Positions 7,787 to 16,031 of a stretch of 64,000 bases of DNA are shown here, in pieces. The stretch covers positions 186,001 to 250,000 of the forward strand of contig NZ_JACIDN010000005.1 of the NCBI RefSeq assembly GCF_014196345.1, given 5' to 3'. Source of the DNA: Methylobacterium brachythecii (GTDB taxonomy: Bacteria; Pseudomonadota; Alphaproteobacteria; Rhizobiales; Beijerinckiaceae). The position numbers were made by a program, and so were the translations under genes. How positions within the stretch are numbered: position 1 is the stretch's first letter; each line of letters begins with the position of its first letter. The notes under the pieces are model-generated. The model did no database searches, was not told the origin of the DNA, and saw only the letters and a list, made by a program, of their open reading frames with translations.

Positions 7787-8011
7787 ATGACGGAAGACGA
7801 CGAGGCCGGAAGGCTCCACGATGGAGCTATGCCGTCGGCCACGCAGATCTCGAATTCGGGCCGCCCCCTCGGGAAGCAGGCCCATAGGCGCATCGGCGCA
7901 AACCTGCGCACCATGTACCAATCCATCGTCCAGCAACCGATCCCGAGCCGCTTCAGCGATCTCATCGCGAAACTCGACGAAGATTCGGCCGTGACTGCAG
8001 ACCAGCCCTGA
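7787..8011 (+). CDS. nepR: Anti-sigma factor NepR
   Basis: Small anti-sigma factor (74 aa, or 60 aa from the internal ATG at 7829) that holds EcfG inactive until phospho-PhyR binds it. The diagnostic NepR core RRIGANLRTMYQSIV, then PIPSRFSDLIAKLDE, is fully visible at residues about 34-66. The first ATG is listed because AGGGGA lies upstream; MPSATQISN at 7829 may be the true start since NepR proteins are often near 60 aa and the N-terminus is variable. Divergent from phyR and preceded by its own EcfG promoter. A hairpin follows at 8015-8040. Confidence 0.92.
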   Translation: MTEDDEAGRLHDGAMPSATQISNSGRPLGKQAHRRIGANLRTMYQSIVQQPIPSRFSDLIAKLDEDSAVTADQP

Positions 8012-8014
8012 AAA

Positions 8015-8040
8015 CGGGACCCCTCGAAAGAGAGGTCCCG
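8015..8040 (+). terminator. Hairpin after nepR
   Basis: CGGGACC-c-CTC, GAAA tetraloop, GAG-a-GGTCCCG, beginning 4 bp after the nepR stop. No T-tract follows, so it may be a processing or rho-assisted stop. Confidence 0.55.
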
Positions 8041-8051
8041 GCAGTCGTGAA

Positions 8052-8081
8052 CGCGATGCGACCTAGCGCGATGCGACCTAG
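8052..8081. repeat. Perfect 15-bp tandem duplication
   Basis: CGCGATGCGACCTAG occurs twice in immediate succession (8052-8066, 8067-8081). The second copy contains the stop codon of the minus-strand DUF1328 gene. Confidence 0.9.
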
Positions 8082-8254
8082 AGTGTCGGCGAGCGACCGC
8101 GCATCAGGCCGATGACGGCAGAGATCGCGAACAAGACGATCGCGACAAAGAAGACGAGCTTGGCGGCTTCCATGGCCGTGCCGGCGATACCGCCGAACCC
8201 AAGCAGGGCGGCGACCAGGGCGACCACGAGGAATGTTACGGCCCAACCGAGCAT
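8078..8254 (-). CDS. DUF1328 small membrane protein (YtjA-like)
   Basis: 58-aa membrane peptide of the DUF1328 family with two transmembrane helices: [19 protein letters not shown] at the N-terminus and [19 protein letters not shown]. Function unknown; such genes are often stress-induced. ATG 8254 is chosen over an upstream start at 8320 because the family begins with MLxWA and AAGGAA lies 7 nt upstream. A consensus EcfG promoter at 8313-8338 makes it a likely general-stress-response target. Confidence 0.82.
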   Translation of the reverse strand: MLGWAVTFLVVALVAALLGFGGIAGTAMEAAKLVFFVAIVLFAISAVIGLMRGRSPTL

Positions 8255-8312
8255 GTGCTGGTTCCTTCTCGAATAGTTGGCGCGGCACGGGCCGCGTCCT
8301 CTCGAAGGAAAT

Positions 8313-8338
8313 AACGTCAAGGTTCAACCGGCGGTTCC
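8313..8338 (-). promoter_or_regulatory. EcfG promoter of the DUF1328 gene
   Basis: Minus strand GGAAC (8338-8334), 17-nt spacer, CGTT (8316-8313). Predicted start about 8306, leader about 50 nt. Confidence 0.75.
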
Positions 8339-8504
8339 TCTCGCGCCTCCAACCGAGAACGATTGTTTTTCGCATTCCAACGCGGTGTTTCGACGGCTGC
8401 GCCAAGTCGAACATGCCGAGCCCGGCTCCGCCTCCCGGGACGGCTCCGGCTGCTCCTGCGGTCATCCGCCCCGTCTGGACGGCAGGCTAATCGCGTCGCC
8501 CGCT

Positions 8505-8530
8505 GGAACCGACTGGCGTGGAGCCGGGTT
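8505..8530 (+). promoter_or_regulatory. EcfG-like promoter (weak) ahead of the small gene at 8569
   Basis: GGAAC at 8505-8509, 17-nt spacer, GGTT at 8527-8530. The -35 is perfect; the -10 has G for C. Same variant as upstream of the KGG gene. Confidence 0.35.
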
Positions 8531-8568
8531 CGTCACCATCTCTCGGAAGACAGGTCGTGGGAGCCGTG

Positions 8569-8736
8569 ATGAACCAAGCGAGATCAGTCTCTGCCAAGCG
8601 TCCCTTGGGCATCGGCCGCTGGCTTGGGGCCGTCGCCGAGGAGTTGGGGCGTCTGATCGAGGTGCTCGGTCCGCAGCCGCAGCTCAAACCCGTTCCGGTC
8701 AGGGTCCGTTCGGGACGCTCGCGCGGGGCACGCTGA
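8569..8736 (+). CDS. Hypothetical 55-aa basic protein
   Basis: Short frame ATG 8569 to TGA 8736. The sequence begins MNQARSVSAKRPLGIG, with a helical middle part (WLGAVAEELGRLIEVLG) and an Arg-rich tail (VRVRSGRSRGAR). GGGAG lies about 7 nt upstream. No recognised family. An EcfG-like element 40-65 bp upstream is the main reason for treating it as a gene. Confidence 0.4.
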   Translation: MNQARSVSAKRPLGIGRWLGAVAEELGRLIEVLGPQPQLKPVPVRVRSGRSRGAR

Positions 8737-9075
8737 GCCGCCCACGGACGATCTCGTGACCGTTCGACGCCGTTGGGAAACCAGCGGCGTTTTCTTTTCG
8801 AGCCTTGGAGTATCCAGCTCCGACAGCCGCATTGTAGGCGGCGAATGCGCGCGATCCGCCAGACACTCGACCGGCTCATACAACTGCGCAGTCTTCCACC
8901 GGCCCACGCGCCGGCGAAACCGGAGTTGTTCACCGCATCCGTTCTCGACCGCAATTGCCGTTACGGCGGTCGCTCGACTAAGCCTTCGAGCGCTGCCGTA
9001 GCCGGCGGAGCACGCCTTGGCGGCGGCGCCCTGGCCGACGATCAAATGCTCTGACGGCGCAGGAGTCCTGTCCAA
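8737..9075. other. Intergenic stretch without a supported gene
   Basis: Frames here are short, overlapping and have no ribosome site or recognisable motif. AGGAG at about 9060 lies 12 nt before the DUF2865 start. No promoter motif or repeat recognised. Confidence 0.5.
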
Positions 9076-10137
9076 ATGGAATTCGGCAAGCGTCGACGGG
9101 AAGCCGCCCCGGCTGCCCAGGGGTCGGTGCGCATGGGACGCCGACGCGTTGTCGGGATGGCCCTCGCCGGTCTCGTCCTCGGCTTCGGCGGCGTCACGTC
9201 GGGAGCGGGCCTCGTGCAGGCCTCCGACCGGGGCGGCGTGTTCGACTTCTTCGGACAATTATTCGGCGCGCCTCAACGCCCGGTCGTCGTCTACCCGGCG
9301 CCCGAGGTTCGACGGGTTCCCCACCGCTATTCCTCGCTGCCGGATGCGCGCCGCGTCACGGAGACACGGATACGGCACTATACGCCGCGCCCCGTCTCCC
9401 TCGCCGGTGCGGATGGATGGTCGAGGCGCCCGCAGCGTCGCCGCAGCACCAGGACCGCCTTGGCCGGCCCAGTCTCCGCCGCGGGGCCGCTGAGCGTCTG
9501 CGTGCGCACATGCGACGGTTACATGTTCCCGCTCGGCGCGCGCCATTCGCAGCACGAAGTGCCAACGCAACAGGCCGCCTGCGCCGCCGCCTGCCCAGAC
9601 GCGCCGACCACGCTCTACACGCTGCCCTGGGGCAAGACCGAGCTCGACCAGAGCGTTAGCCTGACGGGACAGCCCTATCTCGCGGCGGCCTGGGCGAACG
9701 TTTACAAGACGAAGCGCGTCGAGAGCTGCAATTGCCGGACTCCCGGGAGCACTGCGGCTCCTCTCTCGATCGAGCACGATCCGACCATTCGGCCGGGCGA
9801 CGTCGTCGCCACCAGAACGAGCGCCGCCGTGGTGACGCGCCTGTCGAAGGGCGAGGTCGAGGTCGAGGACTATCGCAGCACGCGACAGCTGAGCCGCGCG
9901 GGGCGACGGTTCGTGGAGCAGCGCGTCGGCGCCCTGCAGCGCGATGCCGCGCAGCGGGAGTTCCGGCGATCGATGCGGACCGTATCCGCCGCAAATGACC
10001 GGATCCGCGTCGCGGACGCGACGGCTGCCGGCCTCCGCGTCGGATCGGCCGAAGGCGACGGCATGGGCGAGCCGGCCCTGAAAACGCCGGGCTTCGCGCC
10101 CGTTCGGGTGCTGGTTCCGTCGCCGTTCGTATACTGA
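9076..10137 (+). CDS. DUF2865 domain-containing exported protein
   Basis: 353-aa envelope protein with an N-terminal membrane signal (VVGMALAGLVLGFGGVTSGAG, about residues 26-46). The DUF2865 core carries CVRTCDGYMFPL near residue 142 and paired cysteines further on (ACAAACPDAPTTLYTLPWG, ESCNCR). Function unknown; the family is common in Hyphomicrobiales. Residues about 50-120 are low-complexity Arg/Pro-rich linker. Monocistronic; the next gene starts 88 bp later. Confidence 0.8.
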   Translation: MEFGKRRREAAPAAQGSVRMGRRRVVGMALAGLVLGFGGVTSGAGLVQASDRGGVFDFFGQLFGAPQRPVVVYPAPEVRRVPHRYSSLPDARRVTETRIRHYTPRPVSLAGADGWSRRPQRRRSTRTALAGPVSAAGPLSVCVRTCDGYMFPLGARHSQHEVPTQQAACAAACPDAPTTLYTLPWGKTELDQSVSLTGQPYLAAAWANVYKTKRVESCNCRTPGSTAAPLSIEHDPTIRPGDVVATRTSAAVVTRLSKGEVEVEDYRSTRQLSRAGRRFVEQRVGALQRDAAQREFRRSMRTVSAANDRIRVADATAAGLRVGSAEGDGMGEPALKTPGFAPVRVLVPSPFVY

Positions 10138-10225
10138 GCGCAAGGCGCGGCGGGCGACCCGATTTGTGGTTCGCCCCGGTGTGTCGTAGGCGGCCGGCGA
10201 CCCGCCTCCAACCTCCACGGCAGAC

Positions 10226-11161
10226 ATGGCGACGACCGACACATCCGGCGCTGCGACGCCGGAACCGGCTTTTGATCCGGCCCTTCCGGCCGCCGGCACG
10301 CTCGAACGGCTGACGCCATTGGTCCGGCGCCGGATCTGCGCCAATGGCGGTCCGTTCACCGCGAGCGGAACCTGCAGCTACATCGTCGGGCGGGGTGAGG
10401 TCGCGATCATCGATCCGGGCCCGGACGATGCGGACCACATCGCCGCGCTGGTGGCCGCCTCGGAAGGCGAGACGATCTCGGCCATCGTCGTCACGCATAC
10501 CCATCGCGACCACTCGCCGGGTGCGCGTCGCCTCCAAGCGCTGACCGGCGCGCCGATCGTCGGATGCGGCCCGCATCGCGCCGCCCGCGAACTGGCGGAG
10601 GGGGAATTTCCGCATCTCGATGCCAGCGCCGACCGTGAGCACCGGCCGGACCGCGAACTCGCCGAGGGCGACACGGTCTCGGGGGAGGGCTGGACGCTGA
10701 CGGCGCTGGCTACGCCGGGCCACACCATGAACCATCTGGCTTTTGCCCTGGCCGAGGAGAACGCCCTGTTTTCTGGCGACCACGTCATGGCGTGGTCGAC
10801 GACGGTGGTGGCGCCGCCCGACGGTTCGATGCGGGCCTATATGAGCTCCCTCGACAAGCTGCGCGACCGGCCCGAAACGCTCTTCTGGCCGGGCCATGGC
10901 GGCCCGGTGCGAGATCCGCGTCGCTTCGTCCGCGGCCTCGCCGGCCATCGCCGGCAACGGGAGGCAGCGATCCGCGCGCGCATCGCCGCCGGGGACGGCG
11001 ACGTCGGCACGATCGTGCTCGCCGTCTACCAGGGGCTCAATCCGGCCCTGCGCGGCGCAGCCGCGCTCTCGGTCTTCGCCCATCTGGAGGACATGGTTGC
11101 GCGGGGCCTCATACGCAGTGACGGACCTCCCCGCCTCGACGGCGTGTTCGAACCGGCTTGA
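10226..11161 (+). CDS. MBL-fold metallo-hydrolase (LACTB2/RNase-Z-like group)
   Basis: Metallo-beta-lactamase-fold hydrolase of 311 aa. The metal site reads THTHRDHS (HxHxDH, about residues 91-98), with GHTMNHLAF and SGDH as further ligand segments, and WPGHGGPVRDP late in the protein. The C-terminal GTIVLAVYQGLNPALRGAA...FAHLEDMVARGLI winged-helix-like tail is the one seen in LACTB2-like proteins. The substrate is not known. It lies 27 bp before map and is probably co-transcribed. Confidence 0.84.
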   Translation: MATTDTSGAATPEPAFDPALPAAGTLERLTPLVRRRICANGGPFTASGTCSYIVGRGEVAIIDPGPDDADHIAALVAASEGETISAIVVTHTHRDHSPGARRLQALTGAPIVGCGPHRAARELAEGEFPHLDASADREHRPDRELAEGDTVSGEGWTLTALATPGHTMNHLAFALAEENALFSGDHVMAWSTTVVAPPDGSMRAYMSSLDKLRDRPETLFWPGHGGPVRDPRRFVRGLAGHRRQREAAIRARIAAGDGDVGTIVLAVYQGLNPALRGAAALSVFAHLEDMVARGLIRSDGPPRLDGVFEPA

Positions 11162-11188
11162 AGCCGTGTCCTCTCGAAGGGAAAACGC

Positions 11189-11941
11189 ATGACGGTATCG
11201 AGTGACGACGAGCTGACGGCGCTGAAGCTGATCGGGCGGATCGTGGCCGATACGCTGACGGTGATGGGCAACGCCCTCGAGCCGGGCATGACCACGCGCG
11301 AACTCGACGAGATCGGGCGAACGGTCATGGAGGCGGCCGGTGCGCGGCCGGCCCCGGAGTTGGTCTACGGCTTTCCCGGCGCGACCTGCATCAGCGTCAA
11401 CGAGGAGGTGGCCCACGGCATTCCGGGCGATCGCCGGATCCAGCCGGGGGACCTCGTCAACATCGACGTGTCGGCGGAGAAGGACGGCTATTTCTCCGAT
11501 ACCGGCGCGTCTTTCGCCGTGCCGCCCGTGACGCGCAAGGTCGAACGGCTCTGCAAGGACGGGCGCCGGGCGATGTGGGCGGGCCTACGTGAGGTCGGCG
11601 CCGGCAAGCCGTTGGCCGGCATCGGCAAGGCCGTGGGCAGCTTCGCCAAGAAGAACGGCTACACGCTGGTGCGCAACCTTGCGAGCCACGGCGTCGGCCT
11701 GTCGCTTCACGAACAGCCGACAGAAATCGCAACCTGGCCCGACGCCTCCGAGCGCCGGATCATGGAAGACGGGCTGGTCTTCACCGTCGAGCCCTTCCTG
11801 TCGCTGGGCGCCATCTTCGCCGAGGATGGCGACGACCCTTGGACCCTCTACAGCAAGCCGCAGGCCCTCACGGTCCAGTACGAGCACACCGTCGTCGCTA
11901 CCCGAAACGGGCCGTTGATCCTCACCGCGCCCAGCCAATAG
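11189..11941 (+). CDS. map: Methionine aminopeptidase, type I
   Basis: Removes N-terminal methionine from nascent proteins (250 aa). The five metal ligands are readable: Asp pair in NIDVSAEKDGYFSDTG, His in ASHGVGLSLHE, Glu in FTVEPFLS and Glu in YEHTVVAT. ATG 11189 with GAAGGG about 9 nt upstream. It follows the MBL-fold hydrolase rather than radC, which is the usual partner of the main map in alphaproteobacteria, so a second map copy elsewhere is possible. Confidence 0.93.
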   Translation: MTVSSDDELTALKLIGRIVADTLTVMGNALEPGMTTRELDEIGRTVMEAAGARPAPELVYGFPGATCISVNEEVAHGIPGDRRIQPGDLVNIDVSAEKDGYFSDTGASFAVPPVTRKVERLCKDGRRAMWAGLREVGAGKPLAGIGKAVGSFAKKNGYTLVRNLASHGVGLSLHEQPTEIATWPDASERRIMEDGLVFTVEPFLSLGAIFAEDGDDPWTLYSKPQALTVQYEHTVVATRNGPLILTAPSQ

Positions 11942-11957
11942 GGCGGCGAAGCATCCG

Positions 11958-12737
11958 TTATTTCAGAGCGATGGCGAGGTTGGCGACTTCGTCGAGATAG
12001 GCGCGGATGCGGTCGGCATTGTCGCCGAGGTCGCGCGCGCCGAGACGGGTCGCCGAGCGCACGTCGATGCGCGCGCCGTCGGCCCGCGGCCGCACACGCA
12101 CCGTGATGTCGGCGGGCAGGTTGAGGACGCGGCTGCGCGCGATCGCCTCGATCCGGCCGGTGCCCACGCGGCCGCCCGGACGGATCGCCTCGACGATCTG
12201 CCACTTGCGGTTCACGGCCGCCTTGCGGGCCAATTCGAAGGCCTCGTCGGGATCGACGTCGAGCGTCAGCGGCGCGATCTGCGAGTAGGCGGCGCGTTGG
12301 GCCTCGCGTGCCTGCGCGCCAGGGTCGGGCGGGTAGCGCCCATCGCGCGCCGCGAAGGCCGCCCGCGAGCGGGAGAAGGCCGGAGGCTGTTCGAGATCGG
12401 TGGAGACGTCCGTGATCGCAGGCAAGCGCAAGCCACGCAGGGCGGCATAGGCAGGATAGGCCAGCACCAGGGCAGCGATGAACACGCCGAGGATGGCGGC
12501 TCCGATGCCACGCGCACCCTCTCGCCAGCCGCGCACGAAGGCGAACCCGGCAAAGACCAAGGCCAGCCCCGCCAGCACGACGCCACTGCCGAGGACGGCG
12601 AGCGCTGGGCCTGGCTCGGCGCGCTGGCTGCGCACCATCAGGAGCGCAATGGCGCTCACCAAGGCTGCGAAGAACGCCACGCTTCGCGCATAGCCGCCGG
12701 CGCGGGTGACGGGATCCTTGATAGGCTGTCGGCGCAT
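11958..12737 (-). CDS. DUF1499 domain membrane protein
   Basis: 259-aa protein with four likely N-terminal transmembrane helices (SVAFFAALVSAIALLMV, ALAVLGSGVVLAGLALVFAG, GIGAAILGVFIAALVLAYPA region) followed by a DUF1499 domain (about 120-258) containing ITDVSTDLEQPPAF and VRSATRLGARDLGDNADRI. Function unknown. ATG 12737 is preferred over an in-frame TTG at 12785; no clear ribosome site is seen at either. Convergent with map, 16 bp apart. Confidence 0.78.
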   Translation of the reverse strand: MRRQPIKDPVTRAGGYARSVAFFAALVSAIALLMVRSQRAEPGPALAVLGSGVVLAGLALVFAGFAFVRGWREGARGIGAAILGVFIAALVLAYPAYAALRGLRLPAITDVSTDLEQPPAFSRSRAAFAARDGRYPPDPGAQAREAQRAAYSQIAPLTLDVDPDEAFELARKAAVNRKWQIVEAIRPGGRVGTGRIEAIARSRVLNLPADITVRVRPRADGARIDVRSATRLGARDLGDNADRIRAYLDEVANLAIALK

Positions 12738-12866
12738 GGAGCAGGGGCGGCTCTGAATCCGAAGGCTGTCGGAACTCCTGAGCAAGCTACAGGGCGGTGC
12801 TATGTCACGCCAGTGAGAGGGTTGCGACTGCCACGCCTGAGACGGCTCTGCTACAAGCCTGACATC

Positions 12867-13349
12867 ATGCCGAGTGAGCCAACTTCAACCCATCATCCCG
12901 CCGAGACATCGGCGACGGACCCCATGCGGGTCTGGTTCCGCTTCATTCGGCTCAATCGACGAGTGACGGCGGCCGTTGCCTCGGAATTACGCGCCCTCGG
13001 CCTGTCGATCCCGCAATTCGACGTGCTCTCGACGCTCACCGAGCAGGAAGGCCTGACCCAGCAGGACCTCGCCAGCCGACTCTACGTCACAAAGGGGAAC
13101 GTTTCGGGTTTGATCGACCGCCTCGTCGAAGCGGGTTTGGTCGAGCGACGCGCGATCGTGGGCGATCGGCGCTCTCACGCGCTTCACCTCACCAGCGAAG
13201 GGGCGAACTTAGCGCGGCAGGGTCTCGCGGTGCAGACGAGCTACGTCAGTCGAACGCTCGGCCAACTCGATCCCGGAAGCATCGCGGAACTCGAACGGCT
13301 CGTGCTGCTCTGGCGCGAGCACGCGCGCAGCGACAGCTCCGCCGTTTGA
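12867..13349 (+). CDS. MarR family transcriptional regulator
   Basis: 160-aa winged-helix repressor. The DNA-binding region includes LTQQDLASRLYVTKGNVSGLIDRLVEAGLVERR and the beta-wing DRRSHALHLTSEG. ATG 12867 is preferred; the much longer frame from 12297 runs antisense through the DUF1499 gene. No obvious target gene is adjacent in a divergent position other than DUF1499, 130 bp away, so DUF1499 or distant genes may be controlled. Confidence 0.85.
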   Translation: MPSEPTSTHHPAETSATDPMRVWFRFIRLNRRVTAAVASELRALGLSIPQFDVLSTLTEQEGLTQQDLASRLYVTKGNVSGLIDRLVEAGLVERRAIVGDRRSHALHLTSEGANLARQGLAVQTSYVSRTLGQLDPGSIAELERLVLLWREHARSDSSAV

Positions 13350-13440
13350 TCGGCAAAACCGGACGGAATCGCAAAACATCATCCGCGAACTGGAGACCAG
13401 CGGGCGTTCAGCCGGCCCCAGCTTCACGGATCAGGAGAGA

Positions 13441-13626
13441 TCATTCGCCCGCACGGCCGGTCGATTGACCACCTTTGCGGCCAGCGGTCGATGCGAGTTC
13501 GCGGTCCTGGGAGAAAGAGCGCTTGTCGGCAGGAACCGACCGCCCGCCCTTGCTCGCGATCTCGCGCTGCCGCTCGGCGTTCATGGATGCGAAGCCTCGC
13601 TTCGAGGTGGAATTACCGGATGCCAT
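13441..13626 (-). CDS. KGG-repeat stress-induced small protein (YciG-like)
   Basis: 61-aa hydrophilic protein with KGG motifs (REIASKGGRS and AGRKGGQS) and GFASMNAERQREIAS typical of the stress-induced KGG family. ATG 13626 with GAGGAGG 5-11 nt upstream. Near-EcfG element GGAAC-N16-GGTT lies at 13661-13685 on the minus strand, so it is a plausible general-stress-response member. Convergent with the MarR gene. Confidence 0.82.
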   Translation of the reverse strand: MASGNSTSKRGFASMNAERQREIASKGGRSVPADKRSFSQDRELASTAGRKGGQSTGRAGE

Positions 13627-13976
13627 CAGCGCCTCCTCGGCTAAGTTTTAACAACCGGACAACCGGCAGCCAATTCGATGGTTCCTTGGCTGTATACGTG
13701 CCCGGAAAAGGAAACTCGGTGCCATTTACACTTTTGGCGGGTCGCCAAGCTTGGGACATAGGAACTCAAGCGTGGGCGGAAACCGTCGAACTGCAAAAAA
13801 ATGCATAGCCACGCGAAGTTGAGGTGCATAACGTCACCAGTCGGACATCACGGGATGCATTCGGCGGCTTCGGAGATTTTTGACAGGCACCGTATCAGCC
13901 GCTACGCGCCGCATGATCGACCAGCCCAGGCGCATCATGACGCGCTGGCGTCGGCGGGGGATCATCCAGACAGATC
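13627..13976. other. 350-bp gene-free stretch, comparatively AT-rich
   Basis: Contains the near-EcfG promoter of the KGG gene at 13661-13685. The remainder, about 13690-13880, has lower GC than its surroundings and only short frames without ribosome sites. A CGACCAGCCC...CATGACGC stretch leads into the cNMP-binding gene. No repeat or RNA structure recognised. Confidence 0.5.
13661..13685 (-). promoter_or_regulatory. EcfG-like promoter (weak) of the KGG gene
   Basis: Minus strand GGAAC (13685-13681), 16-nt spacer, GGTT (13664-13661). One mismatch from consensus in the -10. Predicted start about 27 bp ahead of the ATG. Confidence 0.4.
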
Positions 13977-14429
13977 ATGACGCTCGACACCGAGGTTTCG
14001 TCCCTCAAGCAGGTGCCGCTGTTTCGCGAAGTGGAGCCGTCGCGGCTGAAGCTCCTCGCCTTCACCAGCGAGCGCGTTCACTTCGAGGACGGGCAAAACT
14101 TCTTCTCGCAGGGCGACGAGTCCGACGCGGCCTACCTGATCCTGGAAGGTGAGGCTGTCGTCTCCCTCGACGGCCCACAGGGCGCCGTACAACTCGCCCT
14201 GCTCGGAGCCGACGCGCTCGTCGGCGAGATGGGCATCCTGGCCGACCAGCCTCGCTCGGCGACCGTCACCGCCACGACTGCGGTAACCGCCCTGCGGATC
14301 GACCGCGGCGTCTTTCTGGAATTGCTGGCGCAGTTTCCGCAGATCGGCATCGCGGTGATGCGCGAACTGGCGCTGCGCCTCGAGCAGACGAACCGCCAAC
14401 TCGCCAGCCGGCAGGGCGGCGACCGCTAG
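13977..14429 (+). CDS. Cyclic nucleotide-binding domain protein without HTH
   Basis: 150-aa stand-alone CRP-like cNMP-binding domain: VPLFREVEPSRLKLLAF, FFSQGDESDAAYLILEGEA and VGEMGILADQPRSATVTA (phosphate-binding cassette, about residues 79-96). It stops after the C-helix, so there is no DNA-binding module; probably a ligand sensor or a partner subunit. ATG 13977 (MTLDTEV). Ends 10 bp from the convergent VOC gene. Confidence 0.82.
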   Translation: MTLDTEVSSLKQVPLFREVEPSRLKLLAFTSERVHFEDGQNFFSQGDESDAAYLILEGEAVVSLDGPQGAVQLALLGADALVGEMGILADQPRSATVTATTAVTALRIDRGVFLELLAQFPQIGIAVMRELALRLEQTNRQLASRQGGDR

Positions 14430-14439
14430 GCGGCGGCAA

Positions 14440-14877
14440 TCACTCGTAGGCGATGAACTCCATCAGCGAGCCGTCCGGGTCGCGGAAATACACGCTGGTG
14501 CCGGCTCCAGCCGCGCCGTTGCGCTCTACGGGGCCGAGTTCCACCGGCACGCCGTGGCGAGCGAGATGGTCCATGGCCTCCTCGATCGTGCCGGACCAGC
14601 GGAAGCAGAGATCGCTGCCGCCGGGCTGGACGGGCTTCGCGGCGAGGGGATCTCCGATCTGGCCCGGACCGTGGACGTTGAGTTGAATGCCGCCGAAGAG
14701 AAATCGCACACCCTTGCGGAATGGGACGACCTCGGCGCCGAGCACGTCACGGTAGAACGCGGTCGACCGCTCCCAGTCGGAGACGTGGATCACGCAATGG
14801 TCGAGATGGATCGCCGGGCTGAGGCCGGCCATCGGTTCGATGCCGGCATCGTCCGGGAAAGTCTGTGGGTCGGCCAT
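14440..14877 (-). CDS. VOC family protein (glyoxalase/bleomycin-resistance fold)
   Basis: 145-aa vicinal-oxygen-chelate protein: HLDHCVIHVSDWERSTAFYRDVLG at the start of the fold and VYFRDPDGSLMEF at its end, with His and Glu in the usual metal positions. Function is not specified by the sequence; dioxygenase, lyase or resistance roles are possible. ATG 14877. Separated by 190 bp from the divergent L,D-transpeptidase. Confidence 0.82.
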   Translation of the reverse strand: MADPQTFPDDAGIEPMAGLSPAIHLDHCVIHVSDWERSTAFYRDVLGAEVVPFRKGVRFLFGGIQLNVHGPGQIGDPLAAKPVQPGGSDLCFRWSGTIEEAMDHLARHGVPVELGPVERNGAAGAGTSVYFRDPDGSLMEFIAYE

Positions 14878-15067
14878 GCCTGTCCTGCTTCCGCTTGTCG
14901 GGTCGATATCGTCGTTGATCTGCTCTCACGAGGACCAAATAGGGCAGCGACCGCCGCAATTGCGCGGGCTCTTCCGCGGATCGTGAGGCCGCAAAGACAC
15001 AACCTCTGAGATCGAGGCCGAGTATCGAAGGGGCCCGAGACCGACCGCAAAGGCTCCGAACCGATCG

Positions 15068-15709
15068 ATGCGCGCCAGCCGGATACTCTTCGCCCTCGTT
15101 GCCATCACGCCGCTGGCTGCCTGCCAGTCGCGCATGCAGAGCGCAGGCCTCGACGACGCATCGGCTTGGTACACCGGCACGATGCCGGATAAGCCCTACG
15201 ACGTTCCCCTGGTCGACACGTCGCGGCTCGATCCGAAGTTCCGGCGGCAGACCGTGCGCTACACCGGCGCCGAGAAGCCGGGCACCATCGTCGTCGACAT
15301 CGACAAGCGCCAGCTTCAGCTCGTGCAGGAGGACGGCTCGGCGCTCCAATACGGGGTCGGCGTCGGCAAGCAGGGCTTTTCCTGGAAGGGCGAGGCTCGT
15401 GTCGGCCGCAAGGGCGTCTGGCCGGATTGGAGCCCGACCACCACGATGGTCTCTCTGAACCCCGACCTGCCGCGTACCCTGAAGGGCGGCATCGACAACC
15501 CCCTCGGAGCACGCGCGCTCTACCTCTACCAGGGCAACCGCGACATCCTGTTCCGCATCCATGGCACCAATGAGCCCTGGAGCATCGGCGAGCAGATGTC
15601 GTCGGGCTGCGTGCGCATGCTGAACGAGGATATCGTCGATCTCTTCCAGCGCGTGCCCGTGGGAACGACGGTGCTGATCAAGCGCAGCGGGAAATACCGG
15701 GGCGCGTAA
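15068..15709 (+). CDS. L,D-transpeptidase (YkuD) lipoprotein
   Basis: 213-aa periplasmic enzyme that forms 3-3 peptidoglycan cross-links or anchors proteins to the wall. The N-terminus ends in lipobox LAAC (Cys19). The YkuD domain (about 78-210) has IVVDIDKRQLQL, HGTNEPWSIGEQMSSGCVRM with the catalytic His and Cys, and a C-terminal VGTTVLI strand. This architecture (short lipoprotein leader, then PDKPYDVPLVD) is typical of alphaproteobacterial ErfK/YbiS proteins. Single gene. Confidence 0.9.
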   Translation: MRASRILFALVAITPLAACQSRMQSAGLDDASAWYTGTMPDKPYDVPLVDTSRLDPKFRRQTVRYTGAEKPGTIVVDIDKRQLQLVQEDGSALQYGVGVGKQGFSWKGEARVGRKGVWPDWSPTTTMVSLNPDLPRTLKGGIDNPLGARALYLYQGNRDILFRIHGTNEPWSIGEQMSSGCVRMLNEDIVDLFQRVPVGTTVLIKRSGKYRGA

Positions 15710-15811
15710 GGGTCTGATCGGTCGTCGCGAGCCGTAGGCGGAGCACCCCAGGGCGACCAGGCGACTGTTGTCGACGTGCGCTTGATTGCATCGCTGCATT
15801 CGCTTTGACGA

Positions 15812-15837
15812 GGAACCGTCGTCACGTTCCGCGCGTC
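15812..15837 (+). promoter_or_regulatory. EcfG-like promoter (weak) before DUF3096 gene
   Basis: GGAAC 15812-15816, 17-nt spacer, CGTC 15834-15837, ending 41 bp before the start codon. The last -10 base deviates. Confidence 0.3.
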
Positions 15838-15878
15838 ATTCTCCGAAGCGGCCAAGCTTGGTCGCGCGGAGCGTCCCG

Positions 15879-16031
15879 ATGACCATCACCGTCGCCCATA
15901 TTCAGCCGATCATCGCGATCCTGGCCGGGATCCTGATCCTCGTCATGCCGCGGCTCTTGAACTTTATCGTCGCGATCTACCTGATCGCCGTCGGTGTGAT
16001 CGGGCTCGGGTTGTTCCGGCATTTGTCCTGA
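15879..16031 (+). CDS. DUF3096 small membrane protein
   Basis: 50-aa peptide: MTITVAHIQPIIAILAGILI, then a second hydrophobic helix IVAIYLIAVGVIGLGLF, ending RHLS. Length and pattern match DUF3096, a family of two-helix membrane peptides of unknown function. ATG 15879; GCGGAGCG about 10 nt upstream. The weak EcfG-like element suggests stress expression. Confidence 0.75.
   Translation: MTITVAHIQPIIAILAGILILVMPRLLNFIVAIYLIAVGVIGLGLFRHLS

Noticed and set aside
8413..8490. 25-codon Pro/Ala-rich plus-strand frame
   Set aside because: Lacks a ribosome site and any recognisable similarity; too short to support.
8756..9001. 81-aa plus-strand frame after the 8569 gene
   Set aside because: No ribosome site, no motif, Ser/Arg-rich random composition.
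12297..12866. Upstream extension of the MarR frame
   Set aside because: Runs antisense through the DUF1499 gene; MarR homologues start near 12867.
13641..13829. 62-aa minus-strand frame
   Set aside because: Overlaps the promoter region of the KGG gene; no start signal and no family.
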